From contig OX326958.1 in the NCBI GenBank assembly GCA_946800325.1, positions 61,807,793-61,871,792 of the forward strand: DNA of 64,000 nucleotides, written 5' to 3'. Below the pieces are notes generated by a model. It was not told the origin of the DNA, searched no databases, and saw only the letters and a list, made by a program, of their open reading frames with translations. The translations under genes and the position numbers were made by a program. Numbering within the stretch: position 1 is the first letter of the stretch; each line of letters starts with the position of its first letter. This stretch comes from Luzula sylvatica (lineage: Eukaryota > Streptophyta > Magnoliopsida > Poales > Juncaceae). This document shows positions 23,966 through 36,174 of this stretch, in pieces.

Positions 23966-24986
23966 TGTAGGGAAATATCCTCGACCCCGGGCCCGCGCAG
24001 CGGAATGAAGGCCCGGTCCGATTCCCCGATTCCCGAGATCACACCATGACTTCGAGGGTACGATGCAAATAGAATGACAGATTCATACCTGTGCAAAATT
24101 GATTGCACTCGAAGGGTTGATCGCTGCCTTCTATCTCCTGTCACGTTGGTGAAAATCCGCGCGTCCCACACGACGCGTCTTTCACCGTTCGTTGACTTCG
24201 CCGATTCGCTCGATTTCGTCTCCGACTCAATCTACTCGTCCGAATCGATCACAACCGTAAGAGCCCCAGATGTTGCTCCTCTACGTGTATGCACCTTGAT
24301 TCGTAAGACGTCGGTCGCGGATGCAACTGCCTAGACGATGCACCGGCGAATTTGCTCGATCGAATTGATTCTCTATCTTTCGAGAAACTCTTTTTCTCGA
24401 TTTCTCTCTCTTCGCACCTTTTCACTATAGAAAGATTAAATCTGAATTCTCTCTTTCTTTTGGTGTATTTGGCAGAGTGAATTGCTCAATTCCCCTCTTT
24501 TTAGATGAGAGAGAAAGTATCCTATTTATATCAAATAGGATTAGGATTAGCCAAGAGGCATGTATATCCAATATACACCCTTTCACATAGAAAAGTGCAT
24601 GAACCTATTCAGTATTCTGTCCAGACGAAATTGATAAATTTCTCTGACAGAAAATCAACCAACATGAAAGTTGTAGATAATAATTATCTACACAACCCAA
24701 TTTGTCCAAGCCCAATTGGAGTTCGTATGCAAAAGTTATGACTGTTTTACTAACTGTATATCATACTGTTGCACCCTTTCGGTATTTCACATAAACGACA
24801 CTTATACTTCGTTCATATGAAATATATTTCTACATGAAGGTTATAGATAATCTCATTATCTATCTAACCCAATTTTAATCATTCAAATCGGATTTTCCCA
24901 CTGAAAGTTATGGCTACAAATGTACGCTTACATTCGTTCATCCTTGTGTACACTTTTACGGTTGATCCGAAACTGTATTTCTTTCA
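23966..24986 (-). repeat. 3' LTR of the outer Copia
   Basis: 1021 bp. A TATAAATA box lies at 24523-24530 on the minus strand. The LTR ends next to the TSD CATTA. The same LTR family occurs at 43701-44341 (partial) and 57495-58537. Confidence 0.88.
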
Positions 24987-26145
24987 GTCTCCCACTCAAT
25001 TTCAGATCTACCTAAAAGGTACTCATGCATATCCAATACGCACGATTTTAGAGAATATAGCTCGCGTATCAAATACCAAGCTATGGACATCCTATGTGCC
25101 AATTTTATGATCAAGTCCGACTTAGTACGACTCGTTGTGTGACCATGTATGTTCCATTAACGATGGCAGTAGGTTGTTTCCAATGCCTACAAGCTCATGA
25201 GCGGGATCTAGTCACTCCATCATAGCTACCCATGTTAAACGAATAATGATTGTGATCATCGTGCCTATCTCGAATAGCGGTTATTAGTTCTCTTGTTTGC
25301 GATATCCGTTAATCAAAAGGCATGGTGATAGTCATCCTTATAATTTGATTAACTGCACTTATTCCCCGATTCCGAGTTGAGTTAACAAATTTCAATCGAT
25401 ATTAACCGTTAATATCATTGACTGCGGCCGCAGATTTTATAATCGACTCATCGAGCGGCGCCTAAGAGATATCTCTTCCTTTCGGAATAAACAATTCCTA
25501 TCTTGGAGACTCACATTGAATTCCGTGTTTCGGACAATACCCAATGATGACCCTTTTAACTCCCTGTTACGGTGAGCGTAAGATCATATCAAAGCATTGT
25601 GTTACACACGTAACGCAATCAATGATCTCCTCAAGTTTGAAGAATCTAATACCGTACTCGTCGCGAGTTCATCCATAATGACTAAACCATGTCATGATCT
25701 CGCGGCTTCGGTCATATCCAATATATGTCACCTAGCATATATCTACGTTCCCGATTCGACAAACACCTTTGTCCCATGATTAGCAAAACATAATCATTTC
25801 CTCGGCTAACGTACTAGTGTACGCGTTCAGTCTATTATTTGATAATAGAAATGCTTCTCTCTTAAGCAAGCTGATCCGCGACTAGGGATGTTTAGAAATG
25901 ACACTTTAAGTGTGACGGTTTTGCTGCACATGGTCCTCAACCATGTCGACGTCCACACAAGTTCAAATCAAGGTTCATGTAATCATATTACACAACCCCG
26001 CACACAGTTTTCATATAAGATAAATGCAAAAAATGAAAAATTTTAAAACTCTGAAATTGCATTACTATAAGATAAGTTTGGGGTGATACAACGTTTACTA
26101 ATCTATTAGATTAATCTCGTCCTACGAAACTATCGTTTTAGATAA
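24987..26145 (-). other. Long non-coding region between pol and 3' LTR
   Basis: About 1.16 kb without ORFs between the pol stop and the LTR. It ends (in sense) with the purine-rich GAGTGGGAGAC before the LTR, a plausible polypurine tract. A matching decayed copy is at about 63200-64000 on the plus strand, so this region belongs to the family. Confidence 0.7.
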
Positions 26146-29100
26146 CTAACTACTCTCTTCCTCCTCTAGGTATCTCAAACCTATAGCTTTCGCATGATAA
26201 TCGTGCTTAGCTTGCGAGAGTGGCTTAGTAAACGGGTCCGCAACATTCTGGTCAGTATCAATCTTTTCAATGATCACATCCTTTCTTTGCAAAATCTCAC
26301 GGATCAAGTGAAAATTTCTGAGTATGTGCTTGGAGCGGTGATGTGCCCTAGGTTCCTTGGACTGTGCTATTGCGCCCGTATTGTCGCAATACACAACTAC
26401 AGGTTCCGAGATACTCGGGACTACTCCAAGTTCGGTCACAAATTTCTTGATCCATACCGCCTCCTTTGCCGCTTCGGAAGCCGCAATATACTCCGATTCA
26501 GTTGTAGAGTCTGCTATCGTGGGTTGTTTGGAACTCTTCCAAACTACCGCTCCACCATTTAGACAAAACACGTATCTGCTTTGTGATCGAAAGTCATCGA
26601 CACATGTTTGGAAACTGGCGTCGGTATATCCATTGATGACCAACCCGGATGTCTTTCCACCATAAATTAGAAATTGATCCTTAGTTCTTCGTAAGTACTT
26701 AAGGATGTTCTTAACCGCGATCCAATGCATATCCCCTGGATTAGATTGGTAACGCGAAACGATGCTCAATGCATACGACACATCAGGGCGCGTACAAATC
26801 ATGGCATACATAATTGATCCAACCGCCGAAACGTATGGAACAATACTCATCGCATTCTTATCTTCGCTCGATGTCGAACATTGAGCTTTAGAATACGATA
26901 TGCCACTCGACATTGGAAGAAGTCCTTTCTTTGAATTTTGCATTGAAAATCGTTTCAACACTTTGTCGATGTACGTGCTTTGACTCAAGCCGAGTAACTT
27001 CTTGGATCTATCTCTATAAATCCTCACGCCTAATATATAAGCGACCTCGCCCAAATCTTTCATAGCGAAACGAGTATTTAAATACTTCTTAACATCCGTA
27101 AGCATCGGAATGTCGTTTCCTATGATCAAGATGTCGTCTACATATAGTACAAGAAATACTATACGGCTCCCACTAACCTTCTTGTATACACAAGGTTCTT
27201 CTACGTTTTTCACGAAATTATATTCTCGTATAACTTCATCGAAACGTATGTTCCAATTCCGAGAAGCTTGCTTCAATCCATAAATGGATCGTTGCAACTT
27301 ACACACTTTATCCGGACTCTTTGAATCGACAAAACCCTCGGGCTGTGTCATGTACACATCCTCTTCTAAGTTCCCGTTAAGGAATGCGGTTTTGACATCC
27401 ATTTGCCAAATCTCGTAGTTATAATACGCAGAGATAGCAAGTAAGATTCGTATGGATTTAAGCATTGCTACGGGTGAAAACGTTTCTTCATAGTCTATAC
27501 CATGAATTTGTTTGAAACCTTTCGCCACAAGCCGTGCCTTATAAGTGTTCACATTCCCATCCATGTCGGTCTTCTTCTTGAAGACCCACTTACATCCCAC
27601 TGGATTAACCCCTGGAGGTGGATCAACCAAGTTCCAAACTTGATTATCGTACATGGATTGAATCTCGGATTTCATGGCAGTTTGCCATTTATTGGAATCC
27701 TCGCTTTTCATAGCCTCGCGATAGGATGTCGGTTCATCATCTATGAATTCGACTTCATCGTCATTTGCCACGATAAAACCATATCGTACAGGCTCTTGAC
27801 GAATCCTACCCGATCTACGAATTGCGCCTTGTGCACTTGACTCCGGATCCTCAACATTTGAGGAAATCGGATCAACGTTCATCGGTTCAACATTCGTTTG
27901 TGGGTCTCGAATTTCTTCGAGATCTATTTCAGTCCCATTCACTCGCCTAGAGATAAAGTCCTCTTCAAGGAAGACTCCTCTTCGAGCTACGAAAACTTTA
28001 TTTTCAATTGGAAGATAGAAATAATATCCTTTTGTTTCCTTAGGATACCCGACAAATAAACATTTTTCAGATTTGGGTTCGAGCTTATCCGAAATGAATT
28101 TTCGAACATATGCTTCACAACCCCAAATCTTAACAAAAGACAACTTTGGAGATTTTCCAAACCACATCTCATATGGCATCTTTTGTACCGATTTAGAAGG
28201 TATGCGGTTCAATAAGAAATCCGCTGTCTCTAGGGCATATCCCCAAAACGATTTTGGAAGGGATGTTTGACTCATCATGGATCGAACCATGTCCAACAAG
28301 GTCCGATTCCTCCTCTCGGACACGCCATTCCATTGTGGCGTTCCTGCCGGAGTCCATTGTGGAACTATTCCACAATCTTTTAGATGATCTTCAAACTCAT
28401 AGCTCAAATATTCGCCACCTTGATCCGATCGAATGGCTTTAATTTTCTTCCCAAGCTGATTTTGAATTTCGTTTTGAAACTCTTTGAACTTTTCAAAGGT
28501 CTCCGGTTTAGTACGCATCAAATAGATATATCCATATCTACTATGATCGTCCGTAAAAGTAACAAAATATCGATATCCTCCTCTTGCCTCGATGCTCATC
28601 GGTCCACATACATCGGAATGTATGAGTTCCAATAGATCGTTGGACCGCTCTCCGACCTTGGAGAATGGTGCCTTTGTCATCTTGCCAAGCAAACAAGATT
28701 CGCAATTCCCAAATGAATCAAATTTTCCATCTTTATGGAGTCTAGCAATGCGTTTCTCATTCACGTGACCGAGACGACAATGCCAAAAGAAAGTCCGATT
28801 ATCAACTTTAGGTTTAATCCTTTTCGCATTAACGTTATACATGGACTCATTATTTTCGTGATCGAAATTCAACACATAAAGACCATTTTCTAACAGAACA
28901 TTTCCTTAGATAATAGAATCCTTACGTATCGAAAACTCATTATTCCTAATAACGAATTCGTAACCATCATTGGCTAGTTTCGACACACTTATTATGTTCT
29001 TACATAATGTTGGTACATAATAACAATTATTTAGTACTAATATAAGTCCACTAGGCAAAGTCAAATTAACTACTCCTACGGCAAACGCAGCAACTCTTGC

Positions 29101-30079
29101 TCCATTCCCGACACGTAGATCGACTTCACCCTTTTCCAACCTACGACTATTTTGTAGAACCTGCATATTTCGACAAATATGAGTCCCACATCTTGTATCC
29201 AATACCCAATTAGTCATAGTTGAAATATTAACTTCAATAACGTTAATACCTGAGAGGCCGGTTGCTGAAACCGCCTTGCCCTTCTTCACCTCCTCGAGGT
29301 AAGACTTGCAATCACGCTTCCAATGTCCAGCCTTGTGACAATGGTAGCATGTCTCATCCTTGGATTTCTCCTTTCCCTTTTTATTCGGCTTCGAACGTTT
29401 CTTAGCCGAACTGCCCTTGGACATTGATCTCTTACGATCCTTATTCTGAATTGTGAGAACATTTCCGGCAACTCTTGCCCTGTTCTCTCCGGACGACTTC
29501 AACGTCTCCGATTCAAAATTCTTGAGCATTCCGTGATGCTCAGGGATCGATTTATCCATCGAATGCATGTGATAGTTAGTCACAAACGGAGAAAACATTG
29601 GAGGAAGTGCACACAAGATCAAATCTTGTTGCATAATCTTCGACAATTTCTCTCCTATCCTCTCAAGACGATCTATGAGAGCTTGCACCTTCAAAACGTG
29701 AGTGCTCACCGAAGACCCCGAAGGCATCTTGCAGTTTACCAACTCTTTGAGCGTACTGAACCGTTCAATACGCTCCTGCTCTTGGAACATTTCCTTGAGC
29801 ACAACGTTTATCGAGTATGCATCCGAGTCCTCAAACTGCTTTTGAAGACTAGCGTCCATACATGCCAACATGAGGCACGTAACGTCATTTGAGTCCTTCT
29901 TAAGTTTCTCAAATGCGGCATTTTCATCGGCCGTAGCATCGGGACCCGGTTCTACTAATTTCGTATCCAATACGTGACTCTTGTGCTCTTGCCTGAGAAC
30001 TATTCTCAGGTTTCGATGCCAGTCTAAGTAGTTCCGACCCACTAGCTTTTCCTTTTCTAATACCGATCTAATCGATAAG
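26146..30079 (-). pseudogene. Gag-pol polyprotein of the outer Copia, inactivated
   Basis: One reading frame in order gag, zinc knuckle, protease, integrase, reverse transcriptase, RNase H. The knuckle is CYHCHKAGHWKRDC near 29310-29350. The protease active site reads DTR where DTG is expected (near 29195), which should abolish activity. An in-frame TAA at 28906-28908 splits the frame, and reading continues unchanged after it. The integrase HHCC start (WHCRLGHV) and DDE residues (HSDVCGP, RSDQGGEY, GVSERRNRT) are present, as are RT YVDDIL and RNase H STTESEYIA. The N-terminus is cut by the nested element: the first three residues readable at 30090 derive from its LTR. Confidence 0.88.
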
Positions 30080-31489
30080 TGTTGGTTCAAATTTCCTGAT
30101 AGTTTGATTATTTCAAAACACTGTCATTACTAATGTTTACATCCAGAAAAGTGCAGGATAACATAGGTACGATACGAAGATGAAGGAGGACTTGTGAAGG
30201 AGGACTTCATTGGATTACATCAAAAATCAAGACATGAAGTCTCAAGATAAACAAGAAAAGAAGAAAACATGGAAGGCCATTGGAATACATCAAGACTCAA
30301 GATGTTGAAGCCTTCCGTGAGTGGGATACGCCACAAATAAACCATAGGTACAAACCTAGTAGAACTCAAGAAAAATCATGTTCAAAATAACAAAGAGTTC
30401 AGTCAAGCAGGAAGTGCGTTCTGAACGAACTCAAAGTCCGTTCAGAACGGACTTGCTAAATATCAAAACTTTAAAAGCTTGATTAGAATCAAACGTGTCA
30501 CAGGGATGTGTGCGTTCGAACGAAGAATCATGTCCGTTCGAACGGATAATTAGAATCCGTTCAAACACCTTCTGAGTGCGTTGAACGGACAATCCTTCCT
30601 GTGAACGGAAAATGTCACAGGGATGTGTGCGTTCGAACGAACATCCATGTGCGTTCGAACGGACAACCTGGAATCCGTTCACCCACTTTTAAGTGCGTTG
30701 AACGGACTCTTGTTCCTGTGAACGCAAAATGCTATGTATAATTGAGTCCGTTACGAACGGACATTGTACGTTCGAACGGACCCAAGATGCACTTGCACGT
30801 TATTTTGAAACGGCTAGTGCAAACTTCAAGTGCGTTCTGAACGAACTGTAATGCGTTCGAACGCACTGCAAGTTTTCTGAAGGATTTCTATAGAGAGTAT
30901 AAATAGAATCCTTCATGGGTCTCTCTCCCTCAACTCTTCATTTTTCAAACATTCAAAACCTAAAAAGAGAGAAACCCTAAGCTGTGATTATCTATATCCA
31001 TTGATAGCTTGAGAAACCTCTTTAGATCATTGATCTACTTTCGACATTCTCCACTAATCGTATCCCACTCACGTGACCGATCACGTTGTAGCTCGATTAG
31101 TGAAAAAGTGTAATAGGCTAGTGCAACAAAGTGTAAAGAGCCTAAGCTATAGATCGATAGAAGCGTGTAAATCGATCTAGGCAAATCCTTGTAATCGAGT
31201 TGAGTTGGAATTCAATCGAAAGCCAAAAAGAGGCACAAGGCATTCCCGGAGACGTAGGTACTCGCAAATAATTGAGTCGGTCAATTAAGCGAGTAAAGGG
31301 TGAGTTAAAGCTACAAAGCAACCACCTACCGAACTTCGTAAACAAACATCTTGTGTCAAAGTGTTTGTACGGTATCATCTTTATCATCTAAATTATTATT
31401 TATTCCGCACCATAAATTAGGTTTAAATCTAAACTAAGTATAAGTTAGATTGCCAAATTTACCCCCCTCTAGGTTAGAATTAACCAACA
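30080..31489 (+). repeat. LTR 1 of the Copia array
   Basis: 1410-bp LTR starting TGTTGGTTCAAA and ending TTAACCAACA. It has TATAAATA at 30898-30905, so U3 is about 840 bp and transcription likely starts near 30930. It differs from LTRs 2 and 3 at 30224 (A instead of G). Confidence 0.92.
30410..30870 (+). promoter_or_regulatory. U3 cluster of GTTCGAAC palindromes, tandem units
   Basis: Many perfect or near palindromes (CCGTTCGAACGG, GTCCGTTCAGAACGGAC, CGTTCGAACG) lie within about 460 bp upstream of the TATA box. Two tandem imperfect units of about 115 bp begin with TGTCACAGGGATGTGTGCG (30496 and 30612). The same cluster is in LTR2 and LTR3. This looks like an amplified binding-site array; the factor is unknown. 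Confidence 0.6.
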
Positions 31490-31491
31490 AT

Positions 31492-31503
31492 TGGTATCAG
31501 AGC
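31492..31503 (+). other. Primer binding site, unit 1
   Basis: TGGTATCAGAGC, two bases after LTR1, complementary to the 3' end of initiator tRNA-Met, as is usual in plant Copia elements. Confidence 0.9.
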
Positions 31504-31558
31504 AGGGTACTAACCATCTCTTAAATTTATTAAGGATAAACTTGTACCTTACGATCTA

Positions 31559-32764
31559 ATGGCTGAAGTTAATCCCATGAGCGCGGTGGAAGCAGCCATT
31601 CACTCTCTCCGTATTGAACGAGGTTTAACTTCGACACACCACCAGCCCATAATTGTAGACGCAGAACCTTCCTCTCCCACTCTAAGCTCAACACATGACA
31701 AAAGTTATGAGGTACGTACTAACTCTCTGTATGGTATCAAATCGTTACCTAGACCTGAATTTTCTCCCGCATCCAAACTAGAACTCGAATCTTGTGACGA
31801 GTTTCTTAGGGATGAAGGTAACTCTCAATTAAATGAGGGTAAACTTGAAAGTCCCACCCAAGCTCTCAAGGATAAGGTAGCCTCTCTTGAGTTATCCATC
31901 TTGGCATACAAAACTCAAATAAATGAATTTAAAGGATTTTCAAAATGTGAATGTAAAACCCTGAAATGTGAGATTTCTCTTTTAAAAGTCGAAATTCAAA
32001 CTATGAAAGTTGAGAATGAGTCTTTGAAGAGGGCATGTACAATGATTGCATTGAGTCCCCCTTCATTGGATGATGTCTTAAAATCGTCATTAACGGGACA
32101 AAAGCCCAATGATGAATCCGGTTTAGGACATAAGAAAATTAACGATAATAATCCCAACCTTACAATATCTCAAAATCAAAAATATAAATGGGAAAACCAT
32201 AAAGTAAGTAGTCATGGAAATGCTTTTATGTACCATGACTACAACAAAGGTAAATATGCAAAAAATGAACAATCTAAACGAGTCAAGAATAACTATAGGA
32301 ACAAGCATTTTACACAAAATTCACAACCTAGACATACTAATTTGGGACGAACCGATTGTTTGTTTAAAAGGGGACCAAATGGGTATTTCTATGAAGTGAC
32401 AAACTACACCGAAGCTTCATATCAACAAGAGTCCTCCAAACATTTCACCAACACACATAAACAATTTAAACAAAATAATGTTAAGCAAAATAAATTTAAA
32501 TCAAATAACCTTCATCAAATGCCAAAATCGATAACTTCCGAGAGAAGTAATCCGAATAAACTCTCGGACTATTTTGTGAAGAGTACCACACCCACAAATA
32601 AGCCCACCTTAGCTTTTTGTAACTATTGTTGCAAAATCGGTCATGTCTCAACCGGGTGTAATCTTCGCAATCCAAAAGTAGCACCAAACGTCATGTGGAT
32701 GCGTAAAGATCGTCACTCAATGGGTTCCTCTACCTCCTTTGGTATAGGACCCCCTAGGGTGTAA
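31559..32764 (+). CDS. Gag, Copia unit 1
   Basis: 401-residue capsid/nucleocapsid protein. Residues about 104-160 are charged and heptad-like (coiled-coil potential). A basic, Asn/Lys-rich stretch follows, then a CX2CX4HX4C zinc knuckle (CNYCCKIGHVSTGC, about 354-367) for RNA binding. The ORF stops at TAA 32762-32764, 135 bp before pol. Joining the codon ending at 32758 to pol at 32900 keeps the frame, so the stop may be removed by splicing. The start is the first ATG after the PBS. Confidence 0.85.
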   Translation: MAEVNPMSAVEAAIHSLRIERGLTSTHHQPIIVDAEPSSPTLSSTHDKSYEVRTNSLYGIKSLPRPEFSPASKLELESCDEFLRDEGNSQLNEGKLESPTQALKDKVASLELSILAYKTQINEFKGFSKCECKTLKCEISLLKVEIQTMKVENESLKRACTMIALSPPSLDDVLKSSLTGQKPNDESGLGHKKINDNNPNLTISQNQKYKWENHKVSSHGNAFMYHDYNKGKYAKNEQSKRVKNNYRNKHFTQNSQPRHTNLGRTDCLFKRGPNGYFYEVTNYTEASYQQESSKHFTNTHKQFKQNNVKQNKFKSNNLHQMPKSITSERSNPNKLSDYFVKSTTPTNKPTLAFCNYCCKIGHVSTGCNLRNPKVAPNVMWMRKDRHSMGSSTSFGIGPPRV

Positions 32765-32899
32765 AACCCTAACTTGAGACACTATACTCCCTAGTATACC
32801 ATACCATAAGCCAAATATTTAGGGGGAGTATAGTTAGTAAGAATTCATATTAGTCAATTTCAATTTCTTTTTGGTTTAACTAATATGAATTTCTTATAG
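32759..32899 (+). other. Possible intron between gag and pol, unit 1
   Basis: 141 bp beginning GTGTAA after AGG and ending TTTCTTATAG directly before the pol ATG. TTTAACTAATAT upstream of the AG could hold a branch point. Removal fuses gag (GPPR) to pol (MGLTSRTK) in frame and deletes the gag stop. The alternative is separate translation of pol. The donor is weak. The identical segment is at 38854-38994. Confidence 0.4.
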
Positions 32900-35800
32900 A
32901 TGGGCCTAACTTCCAGAACAAAGTCATCAAAATGGTGTCTAGATAGTGGTTGTTCTAGACATATGACTTGGGATCGAGAGATGTTCAAATCTCTCGAACC
33001 GTTCAAGGGAGGAGACGTTACCTTCGGAGGAAATCAAAAAGGTAAAATTATCGGTATCGGTTCAATAGGTACCTCAAATTGGACGTTAGAGAATGTCTAC
33101 CTTGTCACTGGACTTAAACATAATTTAATTAGCATAAGCCAATTATGTGATGCCGGATATTGTGTGAAATTCGATCAACTCTCATGCTTGATTGATCGAA
33201 TGAAAGACAATACCACAGTATGCAAAGGAACCCGACACGAAAATCTATACTACTTTGATTTCGAATCATTCGTGCCGGGAATCCATTGTCTCACTGTATC
33301 AGAATCAGTATCTCGATTATGGCATAGACGGTTAGGTCACATTTGCATGAAAACTATACATAGGTTGTCCAAAAAGCAATTAGTTAGAGGACTTCCCTCA
33401 CATAAACTTGAACTAGAAGGATTATGCGATGCGTGTGAAAAAGGTAAGCACACTAGATCGTCCGGGTTCAAATCAAAGAACATGGTCACCACGAATCGAC
33501 CTCTTCAACTCATCCATCTTGATCTTTGCGGACCAATGAGCGTTACTAGCATAGGTAATAAAAGGTATATGTTTGTTATTGTGGATGATTATTCACGGTT
33601 CACTTGGATACATTATTTACTTCATAAAAGTGAAACGTGTGACAACTTCATCAAATTTTGCACTCTCGTTGAAAATGAAAAAGGCACCTCAATTATCACC
33701 ATTCGAAGTGACAATGGAGGTGAATTTCGAAATGCAAAATTTGATGAATTTTGTCATAAAAAGGGATATATACGCGAATTTTCGGCTCCTCGCACACCTC
33801 AACAAAATGGTGTGGTTGAACGTAAAAATCGAACGTTAATTGAACTTGCCCGTACCATGCTCAGTGAGCATCCTTCTCCAAAATACCTTTGGGCCGAAGC
33901 CACTAACACCGCATGTCATGTGGTGAATAGGGTTAGCTTAAGGCCTATTTTGAAGACGACGCCATATGAGCTATGGTATGGGGGAAATCCAAATGTCTCT
34001 TACATGAGAGTATTTGGATGCAAATGCTATATCTTGGATGAATTGAGTAATCGAGACAAACTCGATCCAAAATCAATTGAAGGAATATTTGTCGGTTACT
34101 CAAGCACAAGTAAAGCATACCGAGTTTACATACGATCAACACGAGTCGTATGTGAATCCGTTCACGTACATTTTGATGAAACTAACAAGGAAGCCGAGAA
34201 AGGTAGCTTAAATGTAGGTGAAGTCACGGAAACAATTCCTAAATCACCGAGAAAACAAGCCGAGCTGGAATATCAAAACATCGACATAACTCTTGATGAA
34301 CCTCAGAGAGAAAACAATGATCCTCCAGAAGAGGAAGAACAGGAGGAAGAGGAAGAAGAGAGTGAAATTCCGTACCAAATCCCCGAGGTTCTCCGAGAAG
34401 TACCCCACCATCCTCTCACAAACGTTGTTGGAGATCCCCGAGAAGGTGTACGAACTCGGTCTCGCGTTCACAACTACGTAGCTCATTGCGCATATCTTTC
34501 TCACACCGAGCCAAAATCCTTCAAGGAAGCCAATCTAGACGAAGATTGGATTATCGCAATGCAAGAAGAATTGGAACAATTCGAAAGAAATCAAGTTTGG
34601 ATGTTGGTTCCAAAACCCATGAATCGTTCGATCATTGGGACTCGATGGATCTTTCGAAATAAACTTGATGAACACGGAAACGTAGTACGAAACAAGGCAA
34701 GACTCGTCGCTCAAGGATTCAAACAACGAGAAGGGATAGATTTCGAAGAAACCTTTGCTCCAGTGGCTCGTCTCGAAGCGATACGACTCCTCCTAGCTTA
34801 CGCCGCTATTGAGGGGTTTACACTATTTCAAATGGACGTCAAGAGTGCATTTCTAAATGGTGAAATCGAAGAAGAAGTCTACGTTGAGCAACCACCGGGA
34901 TTTAAGGATCCTAAGTTCCCCGATTACGTGTGCAAACTCTCAAAAGCCCTATACGGATTGAAACAAGCCCCACGAGCATGGTACGATCGACTATCCTCAT
35001 TTCTCACCTCAAATGGTTTTGTGAGAGGTATAATCGACACCACCCTCTTCACACGTAAAAAGGGAGTATCCATTTTACTTGTTCAAATTTACGTAGATGA
35101 TATTATTTTTGGATCAAGTGATGCGGCTCTTGCCGAAGAATTCTCTATTCTTATGCACAGTGAATTTGCCATGAGTATGATGGGAGAGTTAAAATTTTTC
35201 TTGGGTCTTCAAGTCACACAATCAAGTGAAGGAATTTTCGTCAACCAATCAAAGTACACTCGCGAATTATTAAAGAGATTCGAGTTGGACCAAACTAAAA
35301 CGAGTGACACTCCAATGGCAAAGGAATCAAAATTGGATGCGGATGAAGAGGGCGAATCGTTCGACATTACGTCCTATAGAGGAATGATCGGGAGCCTTCT
35401 TTATCTAACGGCAAGTCGTCCCGACATAATGTTCGCCGTATGCTTGTGTGCTAGATTTCAGGCTAACCCCAAGGTATCACACTACACGGCCGTAAAACGC
35501 ATATTTCGTTATTTAAAAGGTACAATTGAACTTGGGATATGGTACGGGCATAGTGGGAACCTAAACCTAGTAGGATACACTGATGCGGATTTTGCCGGAT
35601 CCCGAGTTGATCGTAAAAGCACTAGCGGTACATGCCAATTTTTGGGAGGTTTACTTGTATCATGGTCAAGTCGGAAACAACACTCGGTAGCCTTATCGAC
35701 GGCCGAAGCCGAGTATGTCGCCGCAGGAAGCTGCTGTGCTCAATTACTGTGGTTGAACCAAACCCTAGGAGACTACGGTTTGAACTTCCGTAAAATCCCC

Positions 35801-36031
35801 ATATTGTGCGACAACAATAGCGCAATATGCATCTCGAAAAACCCGGTCCACCATTCACGAACCAAGCATATCGACATACGTCACCACTTCATTCGGGATC
35901 ACGTGGAAAAAGGCGATGTTAAGCTCGAATGGATAGAGACTCAAAATCAAATTGCCGACATCTTCACAAAACCGTTACCATTTGCTCCCTTCTCCGACTT
36001 ACGACTAAAGCTAGGGGGAGCTCGCATTTAG
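32900..36031 (+). CDS. Pol (PR-IN-RT-RNaseH), Copia unit 1
   Basis: 1043 residues in Copia order. Protease DSG is at residues 15-17 ([11 protein letters not shown]). The integrase zinc region is about 140-190, with DDE at about D208 (HLDLCGP), D270 (RSDNGGE) and E306 (VVERKNRT). An acidic Glu-rich linker is about 470-490. Reverse transcriptase [10 protein letters not shown] is about 730. RNase [11 protein letters not shown] is about 893 and STAEAEYVA about 934. No stop or missing catalytic residue was seen, so the enzyme set looks competent. The start used is the ATG after the acceptor-like TATAG; in a spliced product it would be internal. Confidence 0.9.
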   Translation: MGLTSRTKSSKWCLDSGCSRHMTWDREMFKSLEPFKGGDVTFGGNQKGKIIGIGSIGTSNWTLENVYLVTGLKHNLISISQLCDAGYCVKFDQLSCLIDRMKDNTTVCKGTRHENLYYFDFESFVPGIHCLTVSESVSRLWHRRLGHICMKTIHRLSKKQLVRGLPSHKLELEGLCDACEKGKHTRSSGFKSKNMVTTNRPLQLIHLDLCGPMSVTSIGNKRYMFVIVDDYSRFTWIHYLLHKSETCDNFIKFCTLVENEKGTSIITIRSDNGGEFRNAKFDEFCHKKGYIREFSAPRTPQQNGVVERKNRTLIELARTMLSEHPSPKYLWAEATNTACHVVNRVSLRPILKTTPYELWYGGNPNVSYMRVFGCKCYILDELSNRDKLDPKSIEGIFVGYSSTSKAYRVYIRSTRVVCESVHVHFDETNKEAEKGSLNVGEVTETIPKSPRKQAELEYQNIDITLDEPQRENNDPPEEEEQEEEEEESEIPYQIPEVLREVPHHPLTNVVGDPREGVRTRSRVHNYVAHCAYLSHTEPKSFKEANLDEDWIIAMQEELEQFERNQVWMLVPKPMNRSIIGTRWIFRNKLDEHGNVVRNKARLVAQGFKQREGIDFEETFAPVARLEAIRLLLAYAAIEGFTLFQMDVKSAFLNGEIEEEVYVEQPPGFKDPKFPDYVCKLSKALYGLKQAPRAWYDRLSSFLTSNGFVRGIIDTTLFTRKKGVSILLVQIYVDDIIFGSSDAALAEEFSILMHSEFAMSMMGELKFFLGLQVTQSSEGIFVNQSKYTRELLKRFELDQTKTSDTPMAKESKLDADEEGESFDITSYRGMIGSLLYLTASRPDIMFAVCLCARFQANPKVSHYTAVKRIFRYLKGTIELGIWYGHSGNLNLVGYTDADFAGSRVDRKSTSGTCQFLGGLLVSWSSRKQHSVALSTAEAEYVAAGSCCAQLLWLNQTLGDYGLNFRKIPILCDNNSAICISKNPVHHSRTKHIDIRHHFIRDHVEKGDVKLEWIETQNQIADIFTKPLPFAPFSDLRLKLGGARI

Positions 36032-36161
36032 GGGGAGCCTTCCGTTTTTGAAGTCTCCTTGGCCCTTTTGATCTCTTTCAAAATGGGGGAGAAACGATCG
36101 TACGGAAAGTTCTCAACTAAATGGTGAAACTCTCCAAACCGACAGTGTTTTGAAATTAATC

Positions 36162-36174
36162 AAAAGGGGGAGTT
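36162..36174 (+). other. Polypurine tract, unit 1
   Basis: AAAAGGGGGAGTT immediately before LTR2, the primer for plus-strand DNA synthesis. The same tract for unit 2 is at 42257-42269. Confidence 0.8.

Noticed and set aside
30410..30870. Heat-shock elements in the Copia U3 (as in ONSEN)
   Set aside because: The sites are mainly TTCGAA or TTCnGAA. Heat-shock elements need TTCnnGAA spacing, which I did not find repeated.
32762..32899. Internal polypurine tract AGGGGGAG as a second plus-strand primer
   Set aside because: AGGGGGAG at about 32820-32828 resembles the real PPT, but there is no adjacent LTR, and central PPTs in this lineage cannot be judged from sequence alone.
34244..34504. Minus-strand ORFs within the Copia pol genes
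   Set aside because: Antisense shadows that appear identically in both units because the units are identical.
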